A DNA stretch of 64,000 nt from Burkholderiaceae bacterium (GTDB lineage: Bacteria; Pseudomonadota; Gammaproteobacteria; Burkholderiales; Burkholderiaceae_C): positions 1-64,000 of the forward strand of contig JADMJJ010000017.1 of the NCBI GenBank assembly GCA_018780645.1, in the 5' to 3' direction. A program made the position numbers and the translations under genes. The notes below the pieces were generated by a model, which had not been told where the DNA came from, searched no databases, and worked only from the letters and a program-made list of their open reading frames with translations. Positions 15,238 through 23,295 of the stretch are shown here, in pieces. The stretch's first letter is position 1, and each line of letters begins with the position of its first letter.

Positions 15238-17175
15238 TCACTTCGCCACGCGCCCTGCCCCGCCAATCTGCGCACTCGCCCAGGGCCCGGTCACACCATC
15301 GACCTCGCAGTCCCACAGCGCCTGCACATCCATGGGGTCGGTCACGCCCTCGGCATAGACCTTCAGCGCCAGGCTGCGCAGCATGATGACCATGCCGCGC
15401 ACAAAGGCGGCGCGGGCGGCGTCACCGGCCACGCCCTGCACCACCGAAGCATCAAGCTTCACGTAATCCAGCCCGGCCTGGTACAGGCGCTCGACCTGGG
15501 ACAGACCCGCGCCGGCATGCTCGATGCCGATCAGCACACCCAGCGGCCGCAACTGGCGGCCCATCTCATACAGCAGGTCGAAGCTGTTGATGGCGGCGGT
15601 CTCGGCCACCTCCATGCCCAGCTTGCGCGCGGCCTGCGGTGACTGGAACACCAGGTCGCGCAGACGGGCGGTGAAGCCGGTGTCCAGCAAGGACATCGGC
15701 GAGATATTGACGCAGCGCTGCTGACCGTCGCGGCTGATCGCCTCCAGTGCCAGCGCCACCGCGTGGGTGTCCACATCGGCGGTGAGGCGGCTGCGCACGG
15801 CCAGCGGAAGCCAGCGCATCGCCGGCTCGAAATCGCCATGCGAGTCGAGCTGCATCTGCAGCGGGCACTCCAGATGCTGGACCTGGTTGCCGCGGTCTAT
15901 CACCGGGTACTGGACCAGGCGCGTGCGCCGCTCCTTGATCGCATCGGTGATCTGCTGGCGCCAGACCCGCTCGCCCTGCAGCGGCACATCGGGCGTGGCC
16001 GGCGCCGCCATCTCGACCGCAAATGGCCCCAGCGCCTCGGCCCGGGCCAGCGCGGCATCGGCCTCGCCGAACCAGGCGCCCGAGGCCCGGCTGCGCGACA
16101 TCTCGACCGCGCCGAAGGACACATGGATGTGCGGTCCGAAGGCCGGCAGGCTGACGCGCAGCGCCTCGGCCAGCGAGCGGGCGGTCTCGATCGCCACCTC
16201 GGGCGCCGGCAGCCATAGCGCGAAGTCGGCACCATTGAGCCGGCCGGCTACACAGCCCTGCACGCGCTCGGGATAGGCCTTCACCGCATTCGCCACCGCC
16301 ATCAACGTGCGGTCGGCGGTGGGCCGGCCCAGGCGCAGGTTCAGACCCTGCAGATCGCGAAGGCGCAGCAGCACCAGGCCGGCCTCGGCGGGCCCATCCT
16401 CGCGCTCCAGCGCCGACTCGAACTGGGCCAGGAAATGCTTGCGGTGGCTCAAGCCGGTCAGCGGGTCGCAATGCGCCTGCACGCGCAGCGCCTCCAGCTG
16501 CGCGGCCTGGGCCTCGAACATGCCCTTCATCCGCGCGACCATGGTGTTCATCGCCCGCGTCAGCCGCTGCAGCTCCGGCACGTGGGACTCTTCGATCATC
16601 ATGAAGCTGCCCTCGACCAGCGACTTGGCCTGCTCCACCGCGTTGTCCAGCGGCTTGCGGATGCGCCGCATCACCAGAAGGGCGAGCACGCCGGCAACCA
16701 GACCGACGACGGCCAGCAGACCGGCGGTGCGCATGGTGCTGCGCCACAGCTCGTCATGCACATAGGCCGACTGGCTGGAAACCTCGATCGCGCCGACCGC
16801 CTTCCAGCCGTTGGACACCTGGGCCACGCCGGGCTGCACGGTGATCGGCGTCAGCGCCACGAACCAGCGCGGCGCGATGCTGGGCGCCGGGGCGGCATGG
16901 CGCTCGAAGCCGACCTTGCCATCCGCCTTGCGCCATTGCAGGCTCTCGTAATAGCCGCTGTCGAACTGGGCGGCAATCAGCAGCTCCATCAGCTGCTCGT
17001 CGCCGCGCTGCTGTGACATGGCCAGCGCCAGAGACAGCGCGTTGTCGCTGTTCTTCAGTTGCAGCTGGGTCTGCAGCACATAGCGTATCGAGCCCGCCGA
17101 CACCGCCGCGCTGCCCACCAGCGACAACAGCACCACGCCCAGCAACAGCAGCCAGATCTGGCGTATCAATGACAT
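15238..17175 (-). CDS. lapD: LapD-like membrane c-di-GMP receptor (degenerate GGDEF-EAL)
   Basis: The 645-residue protein starts MSLIRQIWLLLLGVVLLSLV, with a first membrane helix, a periplasmic LapD/MoxY output domain (about 30-150), a second helix, a HAMP segment (RRIRKPLDNAVEQAKSL), a GGDEF-like domain and an EAL-like domain. Both catalytic motifs are lost: the GGDEF site reads NGADF, and the EAL site reads ECPL, with the DDFGTG loop as EHAGAG. That is the pattern of LapD, which binds c-di-GMP and sequesters LapG. ATG at 17175 is the family start. It lies just downstream of the lapG gene on the same strand, supporting the pair. Confidence 0.88.
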   Translation of the reverse strand: MSLIRQIWLLLLGVVLLSLVGSAAVSAGSIRYVLQTQLQLKNSDNALSLALAMSQQRGDEQLMELLIAAQFDSGYYESLQWRKADGKVGFERHAAPAPSIAPRWFVALTPITVQPGVAQVSNGWKAVGAIEVSSQSAYVHDELWRSTMRTAGLLAVVGLVAGVLALLVMRRIRKPLDNAVEQAKSLVEGSFMMIEESHVPELQRLTRAMNTMVARMKGMFEAQAAQLEALRVQAHCDPLTGLSHRKHFLAQFESALEREDGPAEAGLVLLRLRDLQGLNLRLGRPTADRTLMAVANAVKAYPERVQGCVAGRLNGADFALWLPAPEVAIETARSLAEALRVSLPAFGPHIHVSFGAVEMSRSRASGAWFGEADAALARAEALGPFAVEMAAPATPDVPLQGERVWRQQITDAIKERRTRLVQYPVIDRGNQVQHLECPLQMQLDSHGDFEPAMRWLPLAVRSRLTADVDTHAVALALEAISRDGQQRCVNISPMSLLDTGFTARLRDLVFQSPQAARKLGMEVAETAAINSFDLLYEMGRQLRPLGVLIGIEHAGAGLSQVERLYQAGLDYVKLDASVVQGVAGDAARAAFVRGMVIMLRSLALKVYAEGVTDPMDVQALWDCEVDGVTGPWASAQIGGAGRVAK

Positions 17176-17227
17176 GACCTGTCCCCCACAGCAGTTGGCA
17201 CGCTTGAGTGCTCCACCTTGTGCTCCA

Positions 17228-17962
17228 TCATAAGAATCCCTCCGCCCGCACCTTGGCCAGCACCTCGCGCCAGCGCGACAGCCGCACCAGCGGATTGCCG
17301 GCCGTCTGCGCCCCCACACCTTGCCACAGACCTTCGCTGTTGAAGCTGAAAACCGGCATCAGATCGGGGCGCCTGGACGCCGCCCTCAGCTCGGGCACCA
17401 GATTGTCCAGGATCAACGGCTCGGCATCGGGGCTTGCATAGTAGGCCAGCACCATATGTGCCTGCGAGCTGCCGGCCAGCTGGGCCCGCACATAGACCAG
17501 GCGCAGGCGGGGCACCGGCACGCCGGCCGCCACCAGGCTGGCGTACTTGCCTATCGCATAGTCTTCGCAATCGCCCGAGCCCTTGTCCAGGAACTCCAGC
17601 GGGCTGGCCCAGTAGTCCTCCTGGCCCCAGACCTCGACATCGCTGCGGAACTGCACGCGCTGATTGAAGAAGTTGTTCACCGCCGCCAACTTGGCCGCCT
17701 CGTCCAGCGGCGCGGCGCGCTCGATCACCTGCTGCAGCAGCCGCGCCGCCACGGTGGCGCGCGGGCCGATGGCCGCAGCAGCGTCCAGCATGCGCTCCTG
17801 CTCCCAGCTGGCCGCCCCGGTCAGGCCCATCCCCAGCAGCGCCGCCAGCAGCGAGCGCAGCAGCCAGCGTGCCGGTCCGCCATGAATGACGCCCGGCCGA
17901 CCCTGAAACAGGCCAGAATCGTGCCTTTGGCATGGACTCAGATAGGTAGTGGGGGCTGGCAC
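17228..17962 (-). CDS. lapG: LapG-like periplasmic cysteine protease
   Basis: A transglutaminase-like (DUF920, family C93) protease that cuts the N-terminus of RTX-type surface adhesins. The C-H-D triad is visible: C132 in GSGDCEDYAIGKY, H169 in QAHMVLAYY and D186 in LILDNLVPE; NNFFNQRVQF is also typical. A hydrophobic export segment lies near residues 33-50. The start is uncertain: the first in-frame start is GTG at 17962 and no ATG precedes the export segment. It is upstream of lapD with a 52-base gap, the standard pairing. No LapA-type adhesin or type I secretion genes occur in the window. Confidence 0.87.
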   Translation of the reverse strand: MPAPTTYLSPCQRHDSGLFQGRPGVIHGGPARWLLRSLLAALLGMGLTGAASWEQERMLDAAAAIGPRATVAARLLQQVIERAAPLDEAAKLAAVNNFFNQRVQFRSDVEVWGQEDYWASPLEFLDKGSGDCEDYAIGKYASLVAAGVPVPRLRLVYVRAQLAGSSQAHMVLAYYASPDAEPLILDNLVPELRAASRRPDLMPVFSFNSEGLWQGVGAQTAGNPLVRLSRWREVLAKVRAEGFL

Positions 17963-18156
17963 AGATCAATCGGTAGGAGGCGCTTTAAGATTCATCCCGA
18001 ACGCGAGCATCCCGAAGCGACGCGTCTGTTCACAAATGTTTCTACCACGGCTGAACGCCACCCGATCGAATTTGTAGCCTCGCGACCGGCCCTGGCCGTA
18101 GCGAATGCCGAACTCCGTGCCGTAGTTTGCTGAAAACCCGCCCAACAGCCGTCACC
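17963..18156. other. Divergent gap between lapG and the HDOD gene
   Basis: About 190 bases without a gene. It must hold promoters for both directions (lapG-lapD leftward, HDOD rightward). I see no convincing operator, terminator or small ORF. Confidence 0.35.
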
Positions 18157-19023
18157 ATGCAGCCCCAAGACATCCAGCAAGAACTCGAACGCGCGCGCGA
18201 CAGCGGCCCCACCAAGACCCTGGTGATCCCCCCCTGTCCCGAGTTGCTCAGCCGGTTGCAGCGCGTGATGGAAGCCGAAGATCCCGATTTGAACGCCGTG
18301 GCCCGCATTGCCGGCAGCGACGTGGCCATGTCGGCCGCCCTTCTGAAACTGGTCAACAGCCCGCTGTATGCCCGCAGCCGACGGGTCGAGACGATAGAGC
18401 AGGCCATGGCCACCCTGGGCCTGCGCCAGACGGCAGCGATGCTGACCGGCTTTCTGGTGCGCTCCAGCCTGCCGGTCAGCTCGCCGCTGCTGGGCCAGTT
18501 CTGGGAACGTTCGGGCCGGCGGGCGCTGGCCCTGGGCCACATCGCCCGCCAGCTCTACAACCTCGAACCCGACCTGGCCCACACGATGGGGCTGTTCAGC
18601 CATGTCGGGATACCGGTGATGCTGCAGGGCCTGCGTGGCTACAGCAGCACCCTGGTGGAGGCCCAGGCGCGCATCGACCGCTCCTTCATCGCGACAGAGA
18701 ACGCCGCCCACCGCACCGACCACGCCGTGGTCGGCGCCCTGGTGGCGCGTACCTGGCGGCTGGCGCCCACCATTCAGTTGGCGGTGCGCCTGCACCACGA
18801 CTTCAACATCTTCGGCGACGAACAGCTGCCGATGGAGGTGCGCAGCCTGGTGGCCGCCAATCTGGTCGCCGACCATATGGTGCACCGCTACGACTCGCTC
18901 GAGCCGGAGGCCGACTGGCTGGCCCACGGCCAGGTCTGCATGGACTTTCTGGGCGTCACCGAGATGGAGGTTACAGACTGGATGGACACGCTGCACGAGG
19001 CGTTTGCGGCGCCCACCGCCTGA
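18157..19023 (+). CDS. HDOD domain signalling protein
   Basis: The 288-residue cytoplasmic protein consists mainly of an HDOD domain, a non-catalytic HD relative used in signalling. Visible features: PPCPELLSRLQRVMEAEDPDLNAVARIAGSD (helical opening), LLKLVNSPLYARSRRVETIEQA (core), LGLRQTAAMLTGF, and HDFNIFGDEQLP near residue 220. The ATG at 18157 (MQPQDIQQELERARD) is chosen over an upstream TTG. It is divergent from lapG-lapD; HDOD proteins often act in c-di-GMP networks, so a link is possible but not shown. Confidence 0.85.
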   Translation: MQPQDIQQELERARDSGPTKTLVIPPCPELLSRLQRVMEAEDPDLNAVARIAGSDVAMSAALLKLVNSPLYARSRRVETIEQAMATLGLRQTAAMLTGFLVRSSLPVSSPLLGQFWERSGRRALALGHIARQLYNLEPDLAHTMGLFSHVGIPVMLQGLRGYSSTLVEAQARIDRSFIATENAAHRTDHAVVGALVARTWRLAPTIQLAVRLHHDFNIFGDEQLPMEVRSLVAANLVADHMVHRYDSLEPEADWLAHGQVCMDFLGVTEMEVTDWMDTLHEAFAAPTA

Positions 19024-19030
19024 GGCGCCG

Positions 19031-20236
19031 TCAAGCCGGTTGCTTGCGCATGCGTGGCCATGAGCCCAGGGTCAGCGCCCGCAGCAGCCACTCCACCGGG
19101 CCGTAGGCAAAACGCTCCAGCCACCGGCGGCTCAGCCACAACTGGGCGGCAAACAGGGCCAACGCGATCAGCATGGCGCCGAGCGGCGCCACCTGCCCCA
19201 TCAGGCCCAGTCCATAGGCGGTGAAGACCAGCGCGCAGACCAGCGACTGCAGCAGATAGTTGGACAGGGCCATGCGCCCCGCCGGGGCCAGCCAGGCCAG
19301 CCAGCGGGCACCGGCCGGCCGCTGGAACAGCGCCATCAGGCCCAGCACATAGCTCAAGGTCAGGAACGGTGCCGTCAGCAGATCGAGGGCCAGGGCCAGC
19401 AGCGTCCAGCCATCACCGACGGCGATGGCGGCCACGCTTGCATAGCACAGCGAACCCAGCAGCCCGAGCGCCAGGCCCAGCGCCGGGCTCCCGTGCGGTG
19501 CCCATTGCCGCAAACCCTCGCGCCAGCCCTCGTCCTCGAACCAGCGCCGCCCGCCGGCCAGCCGCCCCAGCAGGAACATGGCCAGCGCGCAGGGCCCCTG
19601 CACCAGCCAGACCAGGCCGAGGGTGCTGGGCAGCTCGCGCAGATGCTGGGCCATCACCGAGGCGGGTGAATCCAGATAGGCCTGCTGCGCCGCCAGCGCC
19701 TGGGTCTGCAGCTCGGGCGCAAAGCCGCTCGACGCGGTCACCAGCAGCAACACACCCAGCAGCGCCCAGACCAGCGCCGTCAGGCCTATCAGCCGCCGCG
19801 CCAAGCGCAGCAACTGCGCATCGGCACGTCCGCGCAGTGCCAGCAACACCAGACCCAGCAGCGCATAGGTGCTCAGGATGTCGCCGAGATACAGCAGCAC
19901 CGCATGGGCCAGCCCGAGCAGCAGCAGGCCCAGCAGGCGGCGCTGCATGCGTGGCACAAAGGCCTGCCCGGCGCGCTCGGCGGCGTCCATCTGCAGCGTG
20001 AAGCTGTAGCCGAACAGAAAGGAGAACAGCAGGTAGAACTTGGTCTCGAACAGCAACGCCACCACCCAGCGAGCCGCGCGGTCAAGCGGAGAGGCGAACT
20101 GTGGGTCACCGATGCCCAGGCCGAAAAAGGCGGACGCAAAGGCACCGATATTGACCATCAGAATGCCCAGCAGTGCGAAGCCGCGCAGGGCATCGAGTTG
20201 CAGCAAGCGGGCGGGCGGGGAGGAAACGACTGTCAT
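19031..20236 (-). CDS. DUF418 domain membrane protein
   Basis: A 401-residue integral membrane protein with about ten hydrophobic segments. The opening RLLQLDALRGFALLGILMVNI, the FSFLFGYSFTLQM helix and the C-terminal SNYLLQSLVCALVFTAYGLGL plus YGPVEWLLRALT are typical of the DUF418/YeiB family, membrane proteins related to acyltransferases. The ATG at 20236 is the family start; an upstream in-frame start adds 11 residues only. It is convergent with the HDOD gene, with eight bases between. Function unknown. Confidence 0.85.
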   Translation of the reverse strand: MTVVSSPPARLLQLDALRGFALLGILMVNIGAFASAFFGLGIGDPQFASPLDRAARWVVALLFETKFYLLFSFLFGYSFTLQMDAAERAGQAFVPRMQRRLLGLLLLGLAHAVLLYLGDILSTYALLGLVLLALRGRADAQLLRLARRLIGLTALVWALLGVLLLVTASSGFAPELQTQALAAQQAYLDSPASVMAQHLRELPSTLGLVWLVQGPCALAMFLLGRLAGGRRWFEDEGWREGLRQWAPHGSPALGLALGLLGSLCYASVAAIAVGDGWTLLALALDLLTAPFLTLSYVLGLMALFQRPAGARWLAWLAPAGRMALSNYLLQSLVCALVFTAYGLGLMGQVAPLGAMLIALALFAAQLWLSRRWLERFAYGPVEWLLRALTLGSWPRMRKQPA

Positions 20237-20315
20237 CGATAAGGCGCTCGGATCAAAACCCGAGAGCATGCCATTGCACCGGTCAACTTCCAGGTTATCT
20301 TTTCAAGGCAGCGTT

Positions 20316-21242
20316 TCACGCACCCGACGGACCCGGATTGTGATGGGCCGCCACGCGCGCAGCGGCCAGGTCCCAGCGGGCGCAGCCCACGCTCTTGAAG
20401 ACGCGCGCGCCCTGTTGCGGCGCTGCGGCAGGATCCTGCACCAAATGCTCAAGGCCTAGCACCTGCTCCCAGTCCACCCCGGCCTGCAACAAGTCACCGG
20501 CCTCGGCACGGGCGCCGTCCGGGTCGTCCACAAACAGCGCGGCGCGCTGCACCAGCGCTGGCGGCAGTTCGGCCATGTCATGCCGGTAGGCGCCGACAGC
20601 GATGACCAGGGCGTCCTGCGCGCCGGCATCGGCCAGCACCGGCGTGGCACTGGTGGTGGCGGTAATGATCAGATCCCAGGGCAGCGAGGCCTGCTGCTCC
20701 GGGGTCAGGGCTTGCGCCTGGATGCCCATCAGGTGAAGCTGGCCGGCGAAGGCCTTTGACGCTGCCACGCTGCGGCCCTGCACATGCAAGCGCGCCAAGG
20801 GCATCAAGGCTGCCAGCGCTTCGGCATGGGCCAGCGCCTGTGCGCCGGTGCCGATCAGCAAGGCGCTCTGCGCGTCGGCCGCACCGAGCAGACGCGCCGC
20901 CAGCAGGCTCACCGCCGCGGTGCGCCGAGCGGTCAGGGTCGGGCCGTCGAGTTGCATCAGGCGCTGGCCGCTGCGGGTGTCCATCACCACAACCTCGCCC
21001 TGAATAGTCGGCAGGCCCAGGCCCGCATTGCCGGCGTGGACGGTGACCAGCTTGGTGATGCTCAGCTCGCGACTCACCGCCGGCATCACCAGCAGGGTGC
21101 CGGCCTCCCCCAGCGGCACGACCAGGCGCGTCGGGCAGAAGATCAGGCCGGCCACCTGCTCGCGGCAGACCGTCGCCACTTCCTCCAGCAGGGCTGCCCA
21201 GGGCAAGGCTTCCCGGGTGGCGCCGGCGTCCAGCCTCAGCAT
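20316..21242 (-). CDS. Ornithine cyclodeaminase / mu-crystallin family reductase
   Basis: A 308-residue NAD(P)-dependent enzyme of the OCD/mu-crystallin family. The substrate domain includes LTARRTAAVSLLAARLLGA and the Rossmann motif is LLIGTGAQALAHAEAL. The sequence resembles members that reduce delta1-pyrroline-2-carboxylate or delta1-piperideine-2-carboxylate in hydroxyproline or lysine metabolism, more than true ornithine cyclodeaminase, but the exact substrate is inferred. ATG at 21242 starts one base after the stop of the upstream acetyltransferase gene, so the two form an operon. Confidence 0.82.
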   Translation of the reverse strand: MLRLDAGATREALPWAALLEEVATVCREQVAGLIFCPTRLVVPLGEAGTLLVMPAVSRELSITKLVTVHAGNAGLGLPTIQGEVVVMDTRSGQRLMQLDGPTLTARRTAAVSLLAARLLGAADAQSALLIGTGAQALAHAEALAALMPLARLHVQGRSVAASKAFAGQLHLMGIQAQALTPEQQASLPWDLIITATTSATPVLADAGAQDALVIAVGAYRHDMAELPPALVQRAALFVDDPDGARAEAGDLLQAGVDWEQVLGLEHLVQDPAAAPQQGARVFKSVGCARWDLAAARVAAHHNPGPSGA

Positions 21243-21243
21243 C

Positions 21244-21771
21244 TCAGATCCCTCGCGCCAGCCACTCGGCGCGAGTCATCTCATAGGTCGCGCAGTCGCT
21301 CTCATACCAGCGCTCCACGCCGCGGTAGCGCATGCCCAGGCGCTCCATCACCCGTGACGAGGCGGTATTGGCCGGGTTGCACACGGCCAGCAGAAGCGCC
21401 GTGCGCACGGTCTCGAAGGCGAACGCCGCCATGGCCCGGGCAGCCTCGGAGGCATAGCCCTGGCCCTGCCTGTCGCGCCGCAAGCGCCAGCCAATCTCCA
21501 GCGGATTGGCCATGTCACGCGCCAGGTACTGGATGCAACCGGTGCCTATCACCTCACCGCTGGCCAAGTCGACAAAGGCCCACCACGAGAAACCCCACTC
21601 GGCCCAGCGCGCCTTGACACGGTCCACCATCGCCTGCGTCTCGTCCAGGGTCTCGGCCTTGCCCGTGATGTAGTGCATCACCTCCGGGTCGCCGTTGATG
21701 GTGTGAAGACCCAGCAAATGCTGGTCGGTGATCGGCTCGAGGCGTAGGCGGGGGGTGGCGAGGACGGTCAT
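21244..21771 (-). CDS. GNAT acetyltransferase, RimJ/RimL type
   Basis: A 175-residue N-acetyltransferase of the ribosomal-protein-type branch. It opens MTVLATPRLRLEPITDQHLL; the acetyl-CoA loop RRDRQGQGYASEAARAM and NTASSRVMERLGMRYRG are both standard. The ATG at 21771 is preferred to the longer frame, which would run into the divergent tetR promoter. It is immediately upstream of the OCD-family gene. The substrate is unknown. Confidence 0.85.
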   Translation of the reverse strand: MTVLATPRLRLEPITDQHLLGLHTINGDPEVMHYITGKAETLDETQAMVDRVKARWAEWGFSWWAFVDLASGEVIGTGCIQYLARDMANPLEIGWRLRRDRQGQGYASEAARAMAAFAFETVRTALLLAVCNPANTASSRVMERLGMRYRGVERWYESDCATYEMTRAEWLARGI

Positions 21772-21809
21772 AGGGCTGCTGTGCAAAGTTGGACCAAGTC
21801 TAAGGGACG

Positions 21810-21838
21810 TTGACAAACTACCTAGTGGTAGGTAATGA
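21810..21838 (+). promoter_or_regulatory. tetR-type gene promoter with embedded operator
   Basis: TTGACA (21810-21815), a 17-base spacer, then TAATGA (21833-21838) form a sigma-70-like promoter. The inverted repeat TACCTA-GTGG-TAGGTA (21819-21834) fills the spacer and touches the -10, so a bound repressor would block RNA polymerase. The start codon lies only eight bases after the -10, implying a leaderless or very short-leader transcript. A related half-palindrome lies before the downstream SDR gene. Confidence 0.7.
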
Positions 21839-21845
21839 TGCACGC

Positions 21846-22427
21846 ATGCCAATCACAGAATCCCGAACCGACACCCGCGAACGCATCCTCAACGCGGCCC
21901 AGATGTTTGCACAAATGCGGGGCTTCAATGCCTTCAGCTATGCCGACATTGCCGAGGCCGTGGGGGTGCGCAAGGCCAGCATCCACCATCACTTCGCATC
22001 CAAGGACGACCTTGAACTCGAACTCGTGCAGCGCTATCGACTGCAATTCGGTGCGCAACTGGCATGCGTCGAGCGCGATCAGGCCACGGCGCTGGGGCGC
22101 CTGACCGGTTATGGTGCCCTGTACCGGGCCACGCTCATCGCCGGCGGCATTTGTCTGTGCGGGATGATGGCCTCCGACATCCGGGCCCTGCCCGAGGCGC
22201 TGCGCAAGCCACTGCACGACTTCTTCGCGGAGCAGGCGGCCTGGTTGTCCGGGGTGCTGGACGATGGCCGAAAGAATGGCGAATTCGTCTTTCGCGGGCC
22301 AGCGCTGCGGCGCGCGCAACTGGTGCTGGCGACCTTGCAAGGGGGGCTGATTATTGCCCATGCCTCGCAGGACGTCAGCCAGTTCGACTCACTGCTGGAC
22401 GACCTGGTCGCCAGTGTCGCCCAGTAG
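21846..22427 (+). CDS. TetR/AcrR family transcriptional regulator
   Basis: A 193-residue regulator. The N-terminal helix-turn-helix is RERILNAAQMFAQMRGFNAF with ADIAEAVGVRKASIHHHFASK; the C-terminal ligand domain contains CLCGMMASDIRALPEALR, resembling TetR_C-type members paired with oxidoreductases. The ATG at 21846 is chosen because the promoter occupies the upstream sequence. It is followed by an SDR gene with a matching operator, so it probably represses itself and that gene. The effector is unknown. Confidence 0.88.
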   Translation: MPITESRTDTRERILNAAQMFAQMRGFNAFSYADIAEAVGVRKASIHHHFASKDDLELELVQRYRLQFGAQLACVERDQATALGRLTGYGALYRATLIAGGICLCGMMASDIRALPEALRKPLHDFFAEQAAWLSGVLDDGRKNGEFVFRGPALRRAQLVLATLQGGLIIAHASQDVSQFDSLLDDLVASVAQ

Positions 22428-22440
22428 TGGGCTTTTTTTT
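22419..22440 (+). terminator. Rho-independent terminator containing the tetR stop codon
   Basis: GCCCA (22419-22423), loop GTAG, TGGGC (22428-22432), followed by eight T residues. The TAG stop of the regulator gene is inside the 4-base loop, so the coding region runs into the left arm. It separates the regulator transcript from the SDR gene 33 bases on. Confidence 0.75.
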
Positions 22441-22452
22441 ACCTCATCAACC

Positions 22453-22468
22453 TACCTACTGATAGGAC
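22453..22468 (+). promoter_or_regulatory. Candidate TetR operator before the SDR gene
   Basis: TACCTA-CTGA-TAGGAC has the same layout as the operator before the tetR-type gene (TACCTA-N4-TAGGTA), with the first half-site identical and TAGG kept in the second. It lies five bases before the SDR start codon region (ATG at 22473), so binding would block transcription or initiation. Confidence 0.6.
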
Positions 22469-22472
22469 CGTT

Positions 22473-23246
22473 ATGACACATTCTCTGCATGACTTCAAAG
22501 ATCAAACCGCTGTGATCACCGGCGGCGCCAGCGGCATCGGCCTGGCCACCGCACGACGGCTGTCGGGCCTGGGTGCCCGCATCGTGATGGTCGGTCGCGA
22601 CGCCGAGAAGGGCCGGGCCGCCGCGCAATCGCTGGTCAATGCCGTGTTCCTGTGCACGGACCTGACCCAGGCCGATCAGGTCCAGGCCCTGGTGGCCCGG
22701 CTCGCCGATCAACAGGGGCCGGTGCGCTATCTGGTCAATGCCGCCGGCGTGTTCAGCCCCAAGGCCTTTGTCGAGCACACGGCACAGGACTACGACCGCT
22801 ACCTCGACATCAACCGAGGCACCTTCTTCCTCACCCAGGGGCTGGTGCGCCAGATGATTGCCGCCGGCAAGGGCGGTGCGATCGTGAACGTCGGTTCGAT
22901 GTGGGCGCACCAGGCGATCAAGCTCACACCCTCATCGGCCTACTCGATGGCCAAGGCCGCTGTGCACACGCTGACGAAGCATCTGGCCATGGAGCTGGCC
23001 GATGCCGGCATCCGCGTCAATGCCGTGGCCCCGGCCGTGGTCGAGACACCGGTCTACGAGGCCTTCATCCCGCGCGAGGAGGTGAAGGCAGCGCTGCAAG
23101 GCTTCAATGCCTTCCATCCGATCGGACGCATCGGCACGCCGGACGATGTGGCGGGGGCGATCGAATTCCTGTTGTCGACGCAGTCCGCCTGGATCACCGG
23201 CACCACGCTGGATGTGGACGGTGGCGTGATGGCTGGGCGCAGTTGA
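22473..23246 (+). CDS. Short-chain dehydrogenase/reductase (SDR)
   Basis: A 257-residue classical SDR. The nucleotide motif is VITGGASGIGLATA; NAAG is present in LVNAAGVFS; the catalytic residues are the serine in IVNVGSMWA and Y-x3-K in SAYSMAKAAVH. The C-terminal WITGTTLDVDGGVMAGR is typical. Cofactor preference and substrate cannot be fixed. Its location directly after the TetR-type regulator with a shared operator motif suggests it clears or makes the effector of that regulator. Confidence 0.9.
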   Translation: MTHSLHDFKDQTAVITGGASGIGLATARRLSGLGARIVMVGRDAEKGRAAAQSLVNAVFLCTDLTQADQVQALVARLADQQGPVRYLVNAAGVFSPKAFVEHTAQDYDRYLDINRGTFFLTQGLVRQMIAAGKGGAIVNVGSMWAHQAIKLTPSSAYSMAKAAVHTLTKHLAMELADAGIRVNAVAPAVVETPVYEAFIPREEVKAALQGFNAFHPIGRIGTPDDVAGAIEFLLSTQSAWITGTTLDVDGGVMAGRS

Positions 23247-23295
23247 TGGGCCGCCGATGCTTGCCCTCGCCGTCTCATTGCCTGGAGATCCGACC

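Noticed and set aside
15121-15642. Small ORFs within the REP and stem-loop region
   Set aside because: They run through inverted repeats and into the antisense of lapD, with no start signals.
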